Shown here one piece after another: positions 17,976 through 26,061 of a DNA stretch of 64,000 nucleotides. The notes beneath the pieces are model-generated. The model was given only the letters and a program-made list of their open reading frames with translations, had not been told where the DNA came from and did not search any database. Positions within the stretch are counted from its first letter, which is position 1; each line of letters starts with the position of its first letter. The stretch is taken from the NCBI RefSeq assembly GCF_020829495.1, contig NZ_JAIVFQ010000003.1:186001-250000 (forward strand), in the 5' to 3' direction. A program made the translations under genes and the position numbers. This DNA comes from Nostoc favosum CHAB5714 (lineage in GTDB: Bacteria; Cyanobacteriota; Cyanobacteriia; Cyanobacteriales; Nostocaceae).

Positions 17976-18261
17976 TCGCAGAATTCTACGGGAATTTTGT
18001 GAGGCACACGCAGATGCAAGGGAAGCACTTTATGATTGGTATAGGATAGCAACTAAAGCTGAATGGAAAAATCTGCTTGAAGTTCAGGCTATTTATCCAA
18101 AAGCAGAAGCAGTTGGTAACTTCACCGTGTTTAATATTAAAGGAAACAACTACCGTTTGATTGCTGATATTGTTTACAAAACTCAAAGAATCTATATTAA
18201 ATATGTCCTAACTCACGCTGAATATGATAAGGATAAATGGAAAAATGACCCGTATTTTTAA
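17962..18261 (+). CDS. higB: HigB-type mRNA interferase toxin, second copy
   Basis: The protein has 99 residues and is clearly paralogous to the toxin at 1830 (shared AVGNFTVFN-KGN-YRLI core and KDKWKND end). It is expected to be a RelE-fold ribosome-dependent endoribonuclease. The following antitoxin gene starts 17 bases before this stop, the same coupling as in the first pair. It lies between a Uma2 gene and a tandem repeat array in a rearranged island. Confidence 0.87.
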   Translation: MHVISRRILREFCEAHADAREALYDWYRIATKAEWKNLLEVQAIYPKAEAVGNFTVFNIKGNNYRLIADIVYKTQRIYIKYVLTHAEYDKDKWKNDPYF

Positions 18262-18643
18262 TCCGGAATCTTATGGTAAATTGCTAGCCGAGTATCAGCC
18301 AAAAATAATTACCACGGAAGCAGAAAACGAACAAGCGATCGCACTCGCATTAACTTTAGAACATCGTCCCAATCGTACACCAGAAGAAGAGATGTTGTTG
18401 CAACTGTTGGTGACATTAATTGAGCAGTTTGAAGAAACCCATTACCCAATCCTCCAAGGTACACCCAATTCGATGTTAGTGCATCTGATGGACGCACGCG
18501 ATACTACAACCGAAACATTAGCTGAGGTAATTGGTTCATTGGAAATTGCCTTGCAAATTGTTAATGGCGATCGCACCATTAGTAAAACTCAAGCACAAGC
18601 GTTGGCGGACTATTTTAATGTAGATATCAGTTTATTTACCTAG
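18245..18643 (+). CDS. higA: HigA-type antitoxin, second copy
   Basis: The protein has 132 residues from ATG 18245 (MTRIFNPESYG), chosen because it gives the same length and overlap as the first HigA; a start at 18224 would add seven residues. The C-terminal helix-turn-helix (LAEVIGSLEIALQIVNGDRTISKTQAQALADYF) fits XRE-type HigA. The last 123 bases plus about 70 downstream bases are duplicated at 19284-19500. Just after the stop lies a remnant of a Uma2 gene end (LGIEPEI then stop). Confidence 0.85.
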   Translation: MTRIFNPESYGKLLAEYQPKIITTEAENEQAIALALTLEHRPNRTPEEEMLLQLLVTLIEQFEETHYPILQGTPNSMLVHLMDARDTTTETLAEVIGSLEIALQIVNGDRTISKTQAQALADYFNVDISLFT

Positions 18644-18910
18644 CTTATCTTTCATAACAACGCTCTTCAAACCAGCGCTTGGTATTGAGCCGGAAATTTA
18701 ATATTTTGGTATAACGCTCTTAAAACCAGTAACTACGCAAATATATTTTTATACTTTTAAAAATATATTTCTAAATATTTTTACATAGATTAAGCATGAG
18801 GAATCAGGGCGATCGCAGGGAATCTTCATGAGCGAAGCGAGATAAAGGCGCAACGAGCTTCGCAAAAATTAAATAGGAGTTCGATATTGCAATCAAGCGA
18901 GAAGCGCGAT

Positions 18911-19174
18911 ATTAAATTCGGGCAGTCGTTTATTGAATTCGGGCGGTCGTTTATTGAATTCGGGCGATCGTTTATTGAATTCGGGCGGTTGTTTATTGAA
19001 TTCGGGCGGTCGTTTATTGAATTCGGGCAATCGTTTATTGAATTCGGGCGGTCGTTTATTGAATTCGGGCGATCATTTCTTGAATTCGGGCGATCGTTTC
19101 TTGAATTCGGGCGATCATTTCTTGAATTCGGGCGATCGTTTCTTGAATTCGGGCGGTTGTTTATTGAATTCGGA
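18911..19174 (+). repeat. 21-bp tandem repeat array, 12 units plus a partial
   Basis: The unit reads GAATTCGGGCGRTCGTTTAT (with one more T) and contains an EcoRI site and a HIP1-like GGCGATCG core. Because 21 is divisible by three and the unit lacks stops, the array is open in more than one frame (for example IEFGRSF repeated). The openness is explained by the period, so I treat it as a non-coding minisatellite. It sits between the two copies of the higA tail. Confidence 0.85.
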
Positions 19175-19283
19175 TAACTGTCACTAAATTCACGTAATAA
19201 ATATAATATTTTTTGTATTAAATATTTTAAATACTACTGAATATTGCGGGTGTTAACCAAACTTCGGCGGGTTTCAGTCCCCG

Positions 19284-19430
19284 GCTGAGATAATTGGTTC
19301 CTTGGAAATTGCCTTGCAAATTGTTAATGGCAATTCTCCTTTGGAGACGCTTCGCGATCACACCATTAGTAAAACTCAGGCAGAAGCGTTGGCTGACTAT
19401 TTTAATGTAGATATTAGTTTATTTACCTAG
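19284..19430 (+). pseudogene. Duplicated higA C-terminal remnant with a 24-bp insertion
   Basis: This segment repeats bases 18521-18643 of higA nearly exactly, then the following spacer up to 19500. It lacks a start and the first two thirds of the gene. At 19332-19355 it carries 24 extra bases, exactly where the parent has the HIP1 octamer GGCGATCGC. Confidence 0.85.
19332..19355. mobile_element. 24-bp small dispersed repeat inserted at a HIP1 site in the higA remnant
   Basis: The parent reads AATGGCGATCGCACC. The copy reads AATGGC, 24 bases beginning AATTCTCCTTTGGAGACGC and ending TTCGC, then GATCACACC. The segment contains the palindrome TCTCCTTTGGAGA. Confidence 0.8.
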
Positions 19431-19515
19431 CTTATCTTCCATAACAAGGCTCTTAAAACCAGCGCTTGGTATTGAGCCGGAATATTTAATATTTTGGTAT
19501 GAGATTAAAGGTGCG

Positions 19516-19542
19516 TAGACGCGCAGCGGCTTGTCCTTAGAC
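19516..19542. mobile_element. 27-bp small dispersed repeat, second copy
   Basis: It starts TAGACGCGCAGCGGC and ends CTTAGAC. It differs at three positions from the 27-mer at 17751 and has the same flanks (GCG before, ATCGC after), meaning it too split a HIP1 octamer. Confidence 0.75.
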
Positions 19543-19605
19543 ATCGCTTCTCTACTTGATACAACAGCTACAAAATCTTTTGCCGATTAGCTTCAGATGA
19601 TAAGG

Positions 19606-20934
19606 CTATGAACCTGTATTAAAAATTCTATGTCCTAACCATCCCAAACCCAAGCCTAGACTAGAAGTGCTAGCTAAAATTAAAAAAGTATGAACTTTGC
19701 TAAAAGATTTTCGTAATTCATTTCCAGCTATAGCTATAGCCCAAGCTACAGCCCCAGCCAAAACCCAAGCACCAGCCCAAGCGCCAACCCAAGCGCAAGC
19801 CCAAATCCAAGTCACAGCCCAAGCCACAGCCCAAGCGCCAGCCCAAGCTACAGCCCAAACACAAGCCCAAGCCACAGCCCAAGCCCAAAGTATGTACGAA
19901 GCGTTAGACGCGGCTAATAAGTACCCTATCAATAGGTAACTTAATAATACAAAAGTTAAGCAGCCCCAGGCAATAATTTTAGGTGATTTAGTAGCTGCTT
20001 TACCTGGATTTGCCTTTAAGTTTAGGTTGGTTTTGGGACGAACAACTTTTTTTCTATAGACATATCTGCGAATTAACTTCAAAGCCTTATAACTCAAGGG
20101 TGGAGGCGTTACTTTTGGTGCTTCTAACATTGCCAACCACACCTGCATCGACTGAGGGCGGTCTTTTGCCTCCAGCGCCATACCCTTGAGAATTGCTTGA
20201 TTTAATCTCTCACTGATGCCTGAATTAATTTGTCTAGGTGGAGTCAGGGAGGTATTCTCTAGCTTGCGAGCCAGAGAAGTTGTAGGGGATTGACCCGTCA
20301 CTCCATAATAGAGTGTGGCAGCCAGACAGTAAACATCGACCGTTGGCTCCCGGCTGCCTCTAGTCATCTGTTCATAAGGTGCAAACCCATGATTACCCGC
20401 ATTGCCTGTTGAACTCAAAGTTTTAGGCACAAGTTCTTTGGCAATGCCAAAATCAATCAGAACTGCTTTGCCATTACTCCCCAGCATGATGTTTCCAGGG
20501 TGAGCATCTCGGTGTACTAGCCCTGCTTGATGCACTACTACTAACGCTTCCCCAATTTGACGGATACAGGGCACAATCTCTACTTCTGGTAACGCTCCCC
20601 TGCGTCTCAGTGCCTCAAACAAATTTTCTCCTGGTACAAAATCCATCACCAAGCAGTGGATAGCACCTTCTATAAAGAAGTCAATCACTCCCACAATATG
20701 AGGATGTGGATCTTCAGATAAACGTGCTAGTGTCCGCCCTTCTTGGATAAATCGCTCTACGTACTTGTTATAATCCGGGTCATGGCTGAGATATTCATTG
20801 GGTGTTTTAATGACAACTGTCTTGTTTAGCTCAATATGCAATGCCTTATAAGTAATTCCGAATCCCCCCTGTCCCAAGACTTTCTCAATTACATATTTGC
20901 CAGCTTGTAATCTTTCTCCAGCTATCCAAGGCAT
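19606..20934 (-). CDS. Serine/threonine protein kinase with Trp-Ala repeat membrane region
   Basis: The protein has 442 residues from ATG 20934 (MPWIAGERLQAGKY), preferred over GTG 20940 because GAGGTG lies just upstream. Residues 15-275 form a complete Hanks-type kinase: GQGGFGITY loop, VVIK lysine, HRDAHPGN catalytic loop, DFGIAKE, and APYEQ. After a basic linker (about 285-320) come membrane segments, including an unusual stretch of about 60 residues made almost only of Ala, Trp, Val and Gly (AWAVAWA-like repeats). It is a membrane-anchored signalling kinase of unknown target. A second kinase gene lies upstream on the same strand. Confidence 0.88.
   Translation of the reverse strand: MPWIAGERLQAGKYVIEKVLGQGGFGITYKALHIELNKTVVIKTPNEYLSHDPDYNKYVERFIQEGRTLARLSEDPHPHIVGVIDFFIEGAIHCLVMDFVPGENLFEALRRRGALPEVEIVPCIRQIGEALVVVHQAGLVHRDAHPGNIMLGSNGKAVLIDFGIAKELVPKTLSSTGNAGNHGFAPYEQMTRGSREPTVDVYCLAATLYYGVTGQSPTTSLARKLENTSLTPPRQINSGISERLNQAILKGMALEAKDRPQSMQVWLAMLEAPKVTPPPLSYKALKLIRRYVYRKKVVRPKTNLNLKANPGKAATKSPKIIAWGCLTFVLLSYLLIGYLLAASNASYILWAWAVAWACVWAVAWAGAWAVAWAVTWIWACAWVGAWAGAWVLAGAVAWAIAIAGNELRKSFSKVHTFLILASTSSLGLGLGWLGHRIFNTGS
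19730..19890. repeat. CAAGCC-type microsatellite inside the kinase gene
   Basis: On the plus strand the DNA reads as repeated GCCCAAGC(A/C)(A/C)CA units. Read on the minus strand it encodes the Ala-Trp-Ala-Val membrane segment of the kinase. A transmembrane stretch has thus been built from a six-base simple repeat. Confidence 0.8.
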
Positions 20935-21082
20935 GAACACCTCTAATTAATTCATAATTCGTAATTCGTAATTAAAACACTTTAAAAAAGCTGGACATGG
21001 GTGTTTTATATGACTTAACTGTGTTTCACAAATAATACAGTTTTGCAGAATTTTGTACAACACAATGAAAGTTTAGCTATAT

Positions 21083-22117
21083 CTACAGGCTTTTGGTAGA
21101 TGAGGGACTAGGAGACGGTGACGGTTGATTGGAAGATGGAAATAGGTGGAAAATAGGAATCCAAGGAGCTATACCTGCAAGTAAGGTTCCTATAGCTGCA
21201 ATCGTAGCTATCACCACTCCCCAAAACTGGATTTTTCGCTCCCAATTTGACTTGGTATTAGATGGTACAATTACTGAGGGCTGGGAGTTTTCCGCAGTCA
21301 ACCCTAAAGAATCGAGCCATTCTCGCATTGATTGCGATCGCTCCTTCGGATCTAGCTTCATACCTGTTAAAATTGCGCGGTTTGTGCGATCGCTAACCTG
21401 ATTATTCCAATCTTTAGGTTCCACTAAACGAGCGTTGTCAATCTTACGTTTCAGCGCACTGACGGGTGTTTTTCCAGTTAAAAGTACATATAAAGTAGCT
21501 GCCAGTGAATAAATATCGCTATAAGCCCCAGTTGGTATACTTTGAGCGTAAAGCTCAGGGGGTGTAAATCCTTCAGAAGTTTCCTTCGTTCGGTTTGTGG
21601 TTAAGATATGGTCAAAATCCAAAGCTAAACCAAAGTCGATTAGCACTGCTTCAGGTTGTCCATCTCGCACCCGCAAAAAGATATTTCCTGGATGCACATC
21701 CCGATGAATCAACCGATTTTCATGCACTACTATCAAAGCTTCCCCTATTTGCTGAATGTAGCGTAGTGCTTCTTGTTCTGAAAGTATTTGTTGACGACGA
21801 TCAGCCAAACTCACCCCGTCCACATATTCCATTACTAGACACCAATGCTCTCCTTCCTTGAAGGGTTGTGCAACCTGTACAATATGCTTATGCTTACATA
21901 GAGTAAGTTTTACCGCCTCTTGCCAAAACATCGTCTCTAAACGTTCGCGCTCTTGCTGGGTAAGGGACTTGAGCAAGTCATCATTTAAGGTTTTAATGAC
22001 TAAGCGATCGCTATTATTATTTCTCACCAAATAAGTAATGCCAAAGCGTCCTCTTCCCAACTCTCTTTCAATAGTGTATTTTCCACCTTGCAAGCGATCG
22101 CCTTTTACCCAAGCCAT
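21083..22117 (-). CDS. Serine/threonine protein kinase
   Basis: The protein has 344 residues from ATG 22117 (MAWVKGDRLQGGKYTIEREL), chosen because GGGAG lies 8 bases upstream; an in-frame start at 22171 adds 18 residues that do not belong to the kinase fold. Residues 12-270 form an active Hanks kinase: GRGRFGITY, LVIK, HRDVHPGN, DFGLALD and PPELYA. One membrane helix near 290-315 (VVIATIAAIGTLLAGIAPWI) is followed by a Ser/Pro-rich tail. It is paralogous to the kinase downstream. Targets cannot be told from sequence. Confidence 0.9.
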   Translation of the reverse strand: MAWVKGDRLQGGKYTIERELGRGRFGITYLVRNNNSDRLVIKTLNDDLLKSLTQQERERLETMFWQEAVKLTLCKHKHIVQVAQPFKEGEHWCLVMEYVDGVSLADRRQQILSEQEALRYIQQIGEALIVVHENRLIHRDVHPGNIFLRVRDGQPEAVLIDFGLALDFDHILTTNRTKETSEGFTPPELYAQSIPTGAYSDIYSLAATLYVLLTGKTPVSALKRKIDNARLVEPKDWNNQVSDRTNRAILTGMKLDPKERSQSMREWLDSLGLTAENSQPSVIVPSNTKSNWERKIQFWGVVIATIAAIGTLLAGIAPWIPIFHLFPSSNQPSPSPSPSSTKSL

Positions 22118-22235
22118 GTTTGCAACTCCCAAAATGCTTAGATTAATTCTCACACAAGTAAATTTTGACAAGCTAAGTTAGCTTTAACAAAGAGAGCGAT
22201 ATTTGTCTTGAAAAGTTCACATCGGCGGAAGCCGC

Positions 22236-22262
22236 CGCTACGACGCGCTACGCCTACGCTTT
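22236..22262. repeat. GC-rich palindromic small repeat
   Basis: GCCGCCGCTACGACGCGCTACGCC-like sequence after CGGCGGAAG, between the kinase gene and the toxin-antitoxin pair. Repeats built from GCGTAGGCGTAGC-like pieces occur at several other points of the window. Confidence 0.45.
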
Positions 22263-22327
22263 TTTCTCCCACACCCTAAAATTGCTAAAGTGAAGTCTAG
22301 AAACGGTTTTCACACTGCATAACTTTT

Positions 22328-22579
22328 ATGACTACTGTCACCTTAGAGCTACCTGAAGAAATATTCTCTGCCCTGCGCCTGTCACCTAATGAGTTTGTCC
22401 GTGAATTGCGTTTGGCTGCGGCCATCCACTGGTATGGACGCGGTGAAATTTCCCAAGAGAAAGCAGCTAATATCGCCGATTTAGATAGAACAGATTTTCT
22501 CCTGGCTCTATCCCGTGAACAAATCGATGCCTTCATTGTTGATTTTGATGACTTACAACGGGAATTAGAACGTGGCTGA
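22328..22579 (+). CDS. UPF0175 family antitoxin-like protein
   Basis: The protein has 83 residues and matches UPF0175: TVTLELPEEIFSALRLS at the start, then FVRELRLAAAIHWYGRGEISQEKAANIADLDRTDFLLAL. The second segment is a helix-turn-helix-like pattern. The gene overlaps the next one by 8 bases. UPF0175 genes regularly pair with DUF3368 PIN-type genes, so it most likely encodes the antitoxin and transcriptional repressor of that pair. Confidence 0.85.
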   Translation: MTTVTLELPEEIFSALRLSPNEFVRELRLAAAIHWYGRGEISQEKAANIADLDRTDFLLALSREQIDAFIVDFDDLQRELERG

Positions 22580-23057
22580 ACCACCTGTAATTAATGCTTC
22601 ACCTCTCATATTTTTGTCTAGAAGTAGTTTCCTGGATTTGTTGCAGTTATTGGGTGAAGAAGTTTTAGTTCCATCAGCCGTAGCTGTTGAAATTCAGCAA
22701 AGAGGCACAGAAGACCCAACTGTTGCAGCACTTTCACAAACAAACTGGTTAACAGTTGTAGAAGCACCTGCAACTCCTGAGATTATCCAATCTTGGGATT
22801 TAGGTAAAGGCGAATCATCTGTTTTGACTTGGGCGTATACTCACCCTGGTACAGAAGCAATTATGAATGATCTTGCGGCTCGTAGATGTGCAGCAGTACT
22901 GGGGATTCCTGTGCGAGGAACACTAGGTATAGTTTTGACAGCAAAGCAACGTGGCAAAATAACAATGGCACGACCAATTATAGAGAATTTACGCTCATCA
23001 GGAATGTATCTTTCTGACCGTGCGATCAATCAAGCACTGGCATTAGTTGGCGAGTAG
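22572..23057 (+). CDS. DUF3368 PIN-like toxin
   Basis: The protein has 161 residues and starts at GTG 22572, inside the end of the UPF0175 gene. It is a PIN-like nuclease domain: VINASPLIFLSR near the N-terminus, GKGESSVL in the middle and MNDLAARRCAAVLGI after it. These supply the acidic cluster of PIN RNases, although the first position is Asn rather than Asp, as I recall for several cyanobacterial DUF3368 proteins. It is the likely RNase toxin of a type II toxin-antitoxin pair. Confidence 0.85.
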   Translation: MAEPPVINASPLIFLSRSSFLDLLQLLGEEVLVPSAVAVEIQQRGTEDPTVAALSQTNWLTVVEAPATPEIIQSWDLGKGESSVLTWAYTHPGTEAIMNDLAARRCAAVLGIPVRGTLGIVLTAKQRGKITMARPIIENLRSSGMYLSDRAINQALALVGE

Positions 23058-23129
23058 TAAGCGATCGCCCTATCTCCTCTTCCACTGCTAAACTAAAAAA
23101 CAACCCTTACATCCTGCAAAGGTAGCCTT

Positions 23130-23831
23130 ATGACCTCTGCAACCGATCCATCCACCGCCCTCACCCCGTTTCCAGACCATACACAGCTTCCTGAGTCTGA
23201 TGGTACTTTCGTGAAAAACTTTCAGGAACATCCCCAAAGCATTCTCCTAACAGACTCGATTAAACCGATATTGGAAAAACGTCATCCTGATGGGCAATAC
23301 TGTATTGGTCAAGATAGCGGTATCTACTGGCGGATCACTGACCCTCCAGAAAAAGGCGCAGAAGCTCCCGACTGGTTTTATGTAGGGAATGTACCACCTA
23401 CTTTGAATGGACAAACGCGCAGGTCTTATGTACTCTGGCGAGAGTTTATTGCCCCATTGATTGCATTAGAATTTGTTTCTGGGGATGGTAGTGAAGAAAG
23501 AGATAAAACTCCTTGGAAGGGGAAATTTTGGATTTATGAGCAAGTGATTCGTCCTCCCTTCTACGGCATTTATGAAGTTAATAAAGCCAGCGTAGAAGTC
23601 TATGAATTAATTGGTGGACAATATCAGTTATTAACAGCGAATGAACGCGCACATTATCCCATACATCCTTTAGGAGTTGAGTTAGGGATTTGGCAGGGAC
23701 AATATCAGAATATGGAATTACCTTGGCTACGCTGGTGGGATTTGCAAGGTAATTTGTTGTTGACTGGTGAGGAAAGAGCCGATCGCTTGACTGCTCAATT
23801 GCGATCGCTCGGCGTTGAACCAGAAGCCTAA
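23130..23831 (+). CDS. Uma2 family (DUF820) endonuclease, copy 3
   Basis: The protein has 233 residues. It is the most divergent of the three paralogues (KNFQEHPQS, ILEKRHPDG) yet keeps PDWFYVG and ALEFVSGDG. There is no coiled-coil heptad: GEERADRLTAQL follows directly, and the end is LGVEPEA. About 45 bases before the ATG are nearly identical to the leader of copy 2. Separation from copies 1 and 2 by 5.4 kb of toxin and kinase genes points to insertion between tandem copies, or to copying to a new site. Confidence 0.85.
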   Translation: MTSATDPSTALTPFPDHTQLPESDGTFVKNFQEHPQSILLTDSIKPILEKRHPDGQYCIGQDSGIYWRITDPPEKGAEAPDWFYVGNVPPTLNGQTRRSYVLWREFIAPLIALEFVSGDGSEERDKTPWKGKFWIYEQVIRPPFYGIYEVNKASVEVYELIGGQYQLLTANERAHYPIHPLGVELGIWQGQYQNMELPWLRWWDLQGNLLLTGEERADRLTAQLRSLGVEPEA

Positions 23832-23884
23832 TATTTTTGGACTGTGGGTTATGGCAAGAGTTACTGACACAAGACACCGATCGC

Positions 23885-24735
23885 TTAAACAAGTTTGTCA
23901 GAGCTTTGCTGCTTAAAATTTTCCGATGGCCCCACATTTGCAATTTCATAGCCAGTGGGATAGCTGGGGATAGGAGAGTCAATATAAAAATTAGGATGAT
24001 TTCGAGGTGGGAATAACCGGATTAATTTGGCTCGGATTTTTAGTAGACTTACCATAGCCGATCGCAGCAGTGGTGAGGGATAGGGAAAACCAAAGGCATT
24101 GAGCATTGTGTCATCCAGTAAAGCGTAGATACCTGGTTTGATGGAAGAACGCATCCACGAAGGAAACCAACTCAAAAATAAATCGCGTGTAGCTTCCCCA
24201 ACTCGACAATTTGTATCGGAATAGCAAAAGTTTTGGCCTTCGTAGTCAAGGTTATAGCGCTCCAATTCTTCGTAGGTTTCAGGGATATTCTGAATCTGCA
24301 TTTGCTTACCTACTTCTCGCCAGAAGTAAAAAGACGCTAATTTTTCTTGTTCGCACATCAGCCGCCAACCAAACCGCGCATTCCAGCGGATAGGCTCGAA
24401 AATGAAAGTTGAAAGTACATACAGGAAATCAGTGCATTCATGCGTTGCAGGGCTTGTTTGCCGCGATCGCTATCATAGCCCCACTTAATCATCTCTCCAA
24501 CAATTATTGACGTATCATCGTAGCGTTTTTGCGGACAATGAGTAAATTCTCCTGTCTGATTCAGCAATTTAGAGATACTAGGAACGCAATAAGTTCGCAT
24601 CAAAGCAACTTCGAGCGATCGCGTCATATCCCAAGGAAACTCATAGCCATTCATTAAGTTATAAATCCGGCAATGATCTTGCACTGGATCAAGTTGCTGA
24701 ATTAGGTGAAAATTTTTATAACGATTGAGAAGCAT
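23885..24735 (-). pseudogene. MpaB/DUF2236 family oxygenase, frameshifted
   Basis: Two adjacent minus-strand frames encode the halves of one MpaB-type (DUF2236, rubber-oxygenase-like haem protein) gene. The first (from 24735) runs through DMTRSLEVALMRTYCVPSIS to ALQRMNA and then shifts frame. The expected continuation DFLYVLSTFIFEPIRWNARFGWRLMCEQEK is present in another frame, and the second ORF continues to 23885. A deletion of roughly ten codons, not a multiple of three, after RMNA explains both the missing segment and the shift. It follows cupB with a 25-base gap, so it was probably cotranscribed. Confidence 0.75.
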
Positions 24736-24760
24736 CTGAAATTTCTCTGTATAAATTCAG

Positions 24761-25891
24761 TTATTTATTGACATCCAGCAACCGCGAAGTTTCTAACCGA
24801 CTCATCCACTTCTCTAAATAAACTCGATTACCTTTCTCCTCATTTGGATCTTTAGTATCCAAAGGATAAGGCATCAGTCCCAAAATCGTTGCTGTTGTCA
24901 CGCAAAACATCGATTTTTGGAAACTCATGCAAATTTGTACCCGCAAATCATCTTCACCCCGAAGACTGCGACGATAAATTTCGTGCAAATACTCTGGAAG
25001 ATAATGACGCATATCCTGCATTAACAAGGTGGGAGGAATACCTGCACCGCCAATAGGCAAAGGATCGGCATACAATGCGCCATATTGAAATCGAGTTTGA
25101 TCTGGGGGAATTTGATAACCTTGGGCGTTGTATGAAACTGTACCGTGGAAAGGAGTTCCCCGGAAGAATACTGCTTCTACATAAGGTATTGCTGTATCTG
25201 CTAAGAAGGTCAAACCAACGCTTTTGGGAATGATTTCATAGACCTCACCCCGAATTTTGACGGCGTAGGTAATTGGGTTTGATGCATTTGCCACTAACCC
25301 TGCTTTAATGTGTTCTACAACTTGGGGAATCGATTTGATTTCGCCTCGATCATAGCGGTCTGATAAGTTGAGGAACATATCAGCCATGACTCGCCAGAAT
25401 TGACCTAAACCGGTGTAGTAAGCAGAGACGCGCAATTGTTCTGTTAAAAAATCTGGAAACAGTTGGTTAATACCCAGAATTAAAGGATTATTTTTAAACT
25501 TTGCGGTGATAACAGCTTGCGCTCTTTCTTTAAATTCATTTGTATCTAAATACGTATCTAGTCCACCGCCACCGTGCCACATCATGCCTTTCATGCAATA
25601 CTCGGCATATTCAAAATTAATTCGGTCATGCCACCAGTGACGGAGTAATTTCTGAAAATAAACCTCTCCATTAAAGTATTTAAAAAATGGGAAAAATATT
25701 AAAAACTGATGCTCGGCAATATAGTTAAGATTTTTTGAGTAGGCATCTAAAACTACGCCATAGCTTTTAAGAATACCAACAACTTCTAGCACATTTTCTG
25801 GACTGTCGGGGACTAATGCATCTCCTTTTTGCAAACGTTCAATATACTCAGCTAAGGGATTGTGAACCGCTTTCTTTTTAATAGTTACCAT
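24761..25891 (-). CDS. cupB: CO2 hydration protein CupB/ChpX of the NDH-1 CO2-uptake complex
   Basis: The protein has 376 residues from ATG 25891 (MVTIKKKAVHNPLAEY); the longer frame to 25954 reads through heptamer repeats and is rejected. The CO2 hydration family is recognisable from LRHWWHDR (83-90), MMWHGGGGLDTY (103-114), RVMADMFLNLSDRYDRGEI, and FFRGTPFHGT. It binds Zn and, with specialised NdhD and NdhF, converts CO2 to bicarbonate at the thylakoid membrane. Length and neighbours (ndhF4/ndhD4-type, next to the ccm operon) favour the constitutive CupB over the inducible CupA. It is the third gene of the minus-strand cluster. Confidence 0.85.
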   Translation of the reverse strand: MVTIKKKAVHNPLAEYIERLQKGDALVPDSPENVLEVVGILKSYGVVLDAYSKNLNYIAEHQFLIFFPFFKYFNGEVYFQKLLRHWWHDRINFEYAEYCMKGMMWHGGGGLDTYLDTNEFKERAQAVITAKFKNNPLILGINQLFPDFLTEQLRVSAYYTGLGQFWRVMADMFLNLSDRYDRGEIKSIPQVVEHIKAGLVANASNPITYAVKIRGEVYEIIPKSVGLTFLADTAIPYVEAVFFRGTPFHGTVSYNAQGYQIPPDQTRFQYGALYADPLPIGGAGIPPTLLMQDMRHYLPEYLHEIYRRSLRGEDDLRVQICMSFQKSMFCVTTATILGLMPYPLDTKDPNEEKGNRVYLEKWMSRLETSRLLDVNK

Positions 25892-25920
25892 TGCTATCTC
25901 TCCAAAAACTTTAGGAATTA

Positions 25921-25960
25921 GGGCATTGGGCATTGGGCATGGGGCATTGGGCATTGGAAA
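25921..25960. repeat. Heptamer repeats GGGCATT between cupB and ndhD
   Basis: GGGCATTGGGCATTGGGCATG-like units. They fuse in frame with the cupB start on the minus strand and explain the spurious N-terminal extension there. Confidence 0.75.
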
Positions 25961-26061
25961 GAGGCAGAGGGGCGGCGTGCAGGGAACAGAGGGGGAATTC
26001 TTCTCCCTTGCTCCCAGCTAATAGCTCCCCTGCTTCTTCCCCATTCCCCATTCCCTACTCC

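Noticed and set aside
18887-19177. 96-residue ORF (IEFGRSF repeats) and an 84-residue ORF in another frame
   Set aside because: Both are by-products of a 21-bp tandem repeat whose period keeps frames open. There is no ribosome site or non-repetitive domain.
24211-24393. Short plus-strand ORF opposite the MpaB pseudogene
   Set aside because: Shadow frame with no support.
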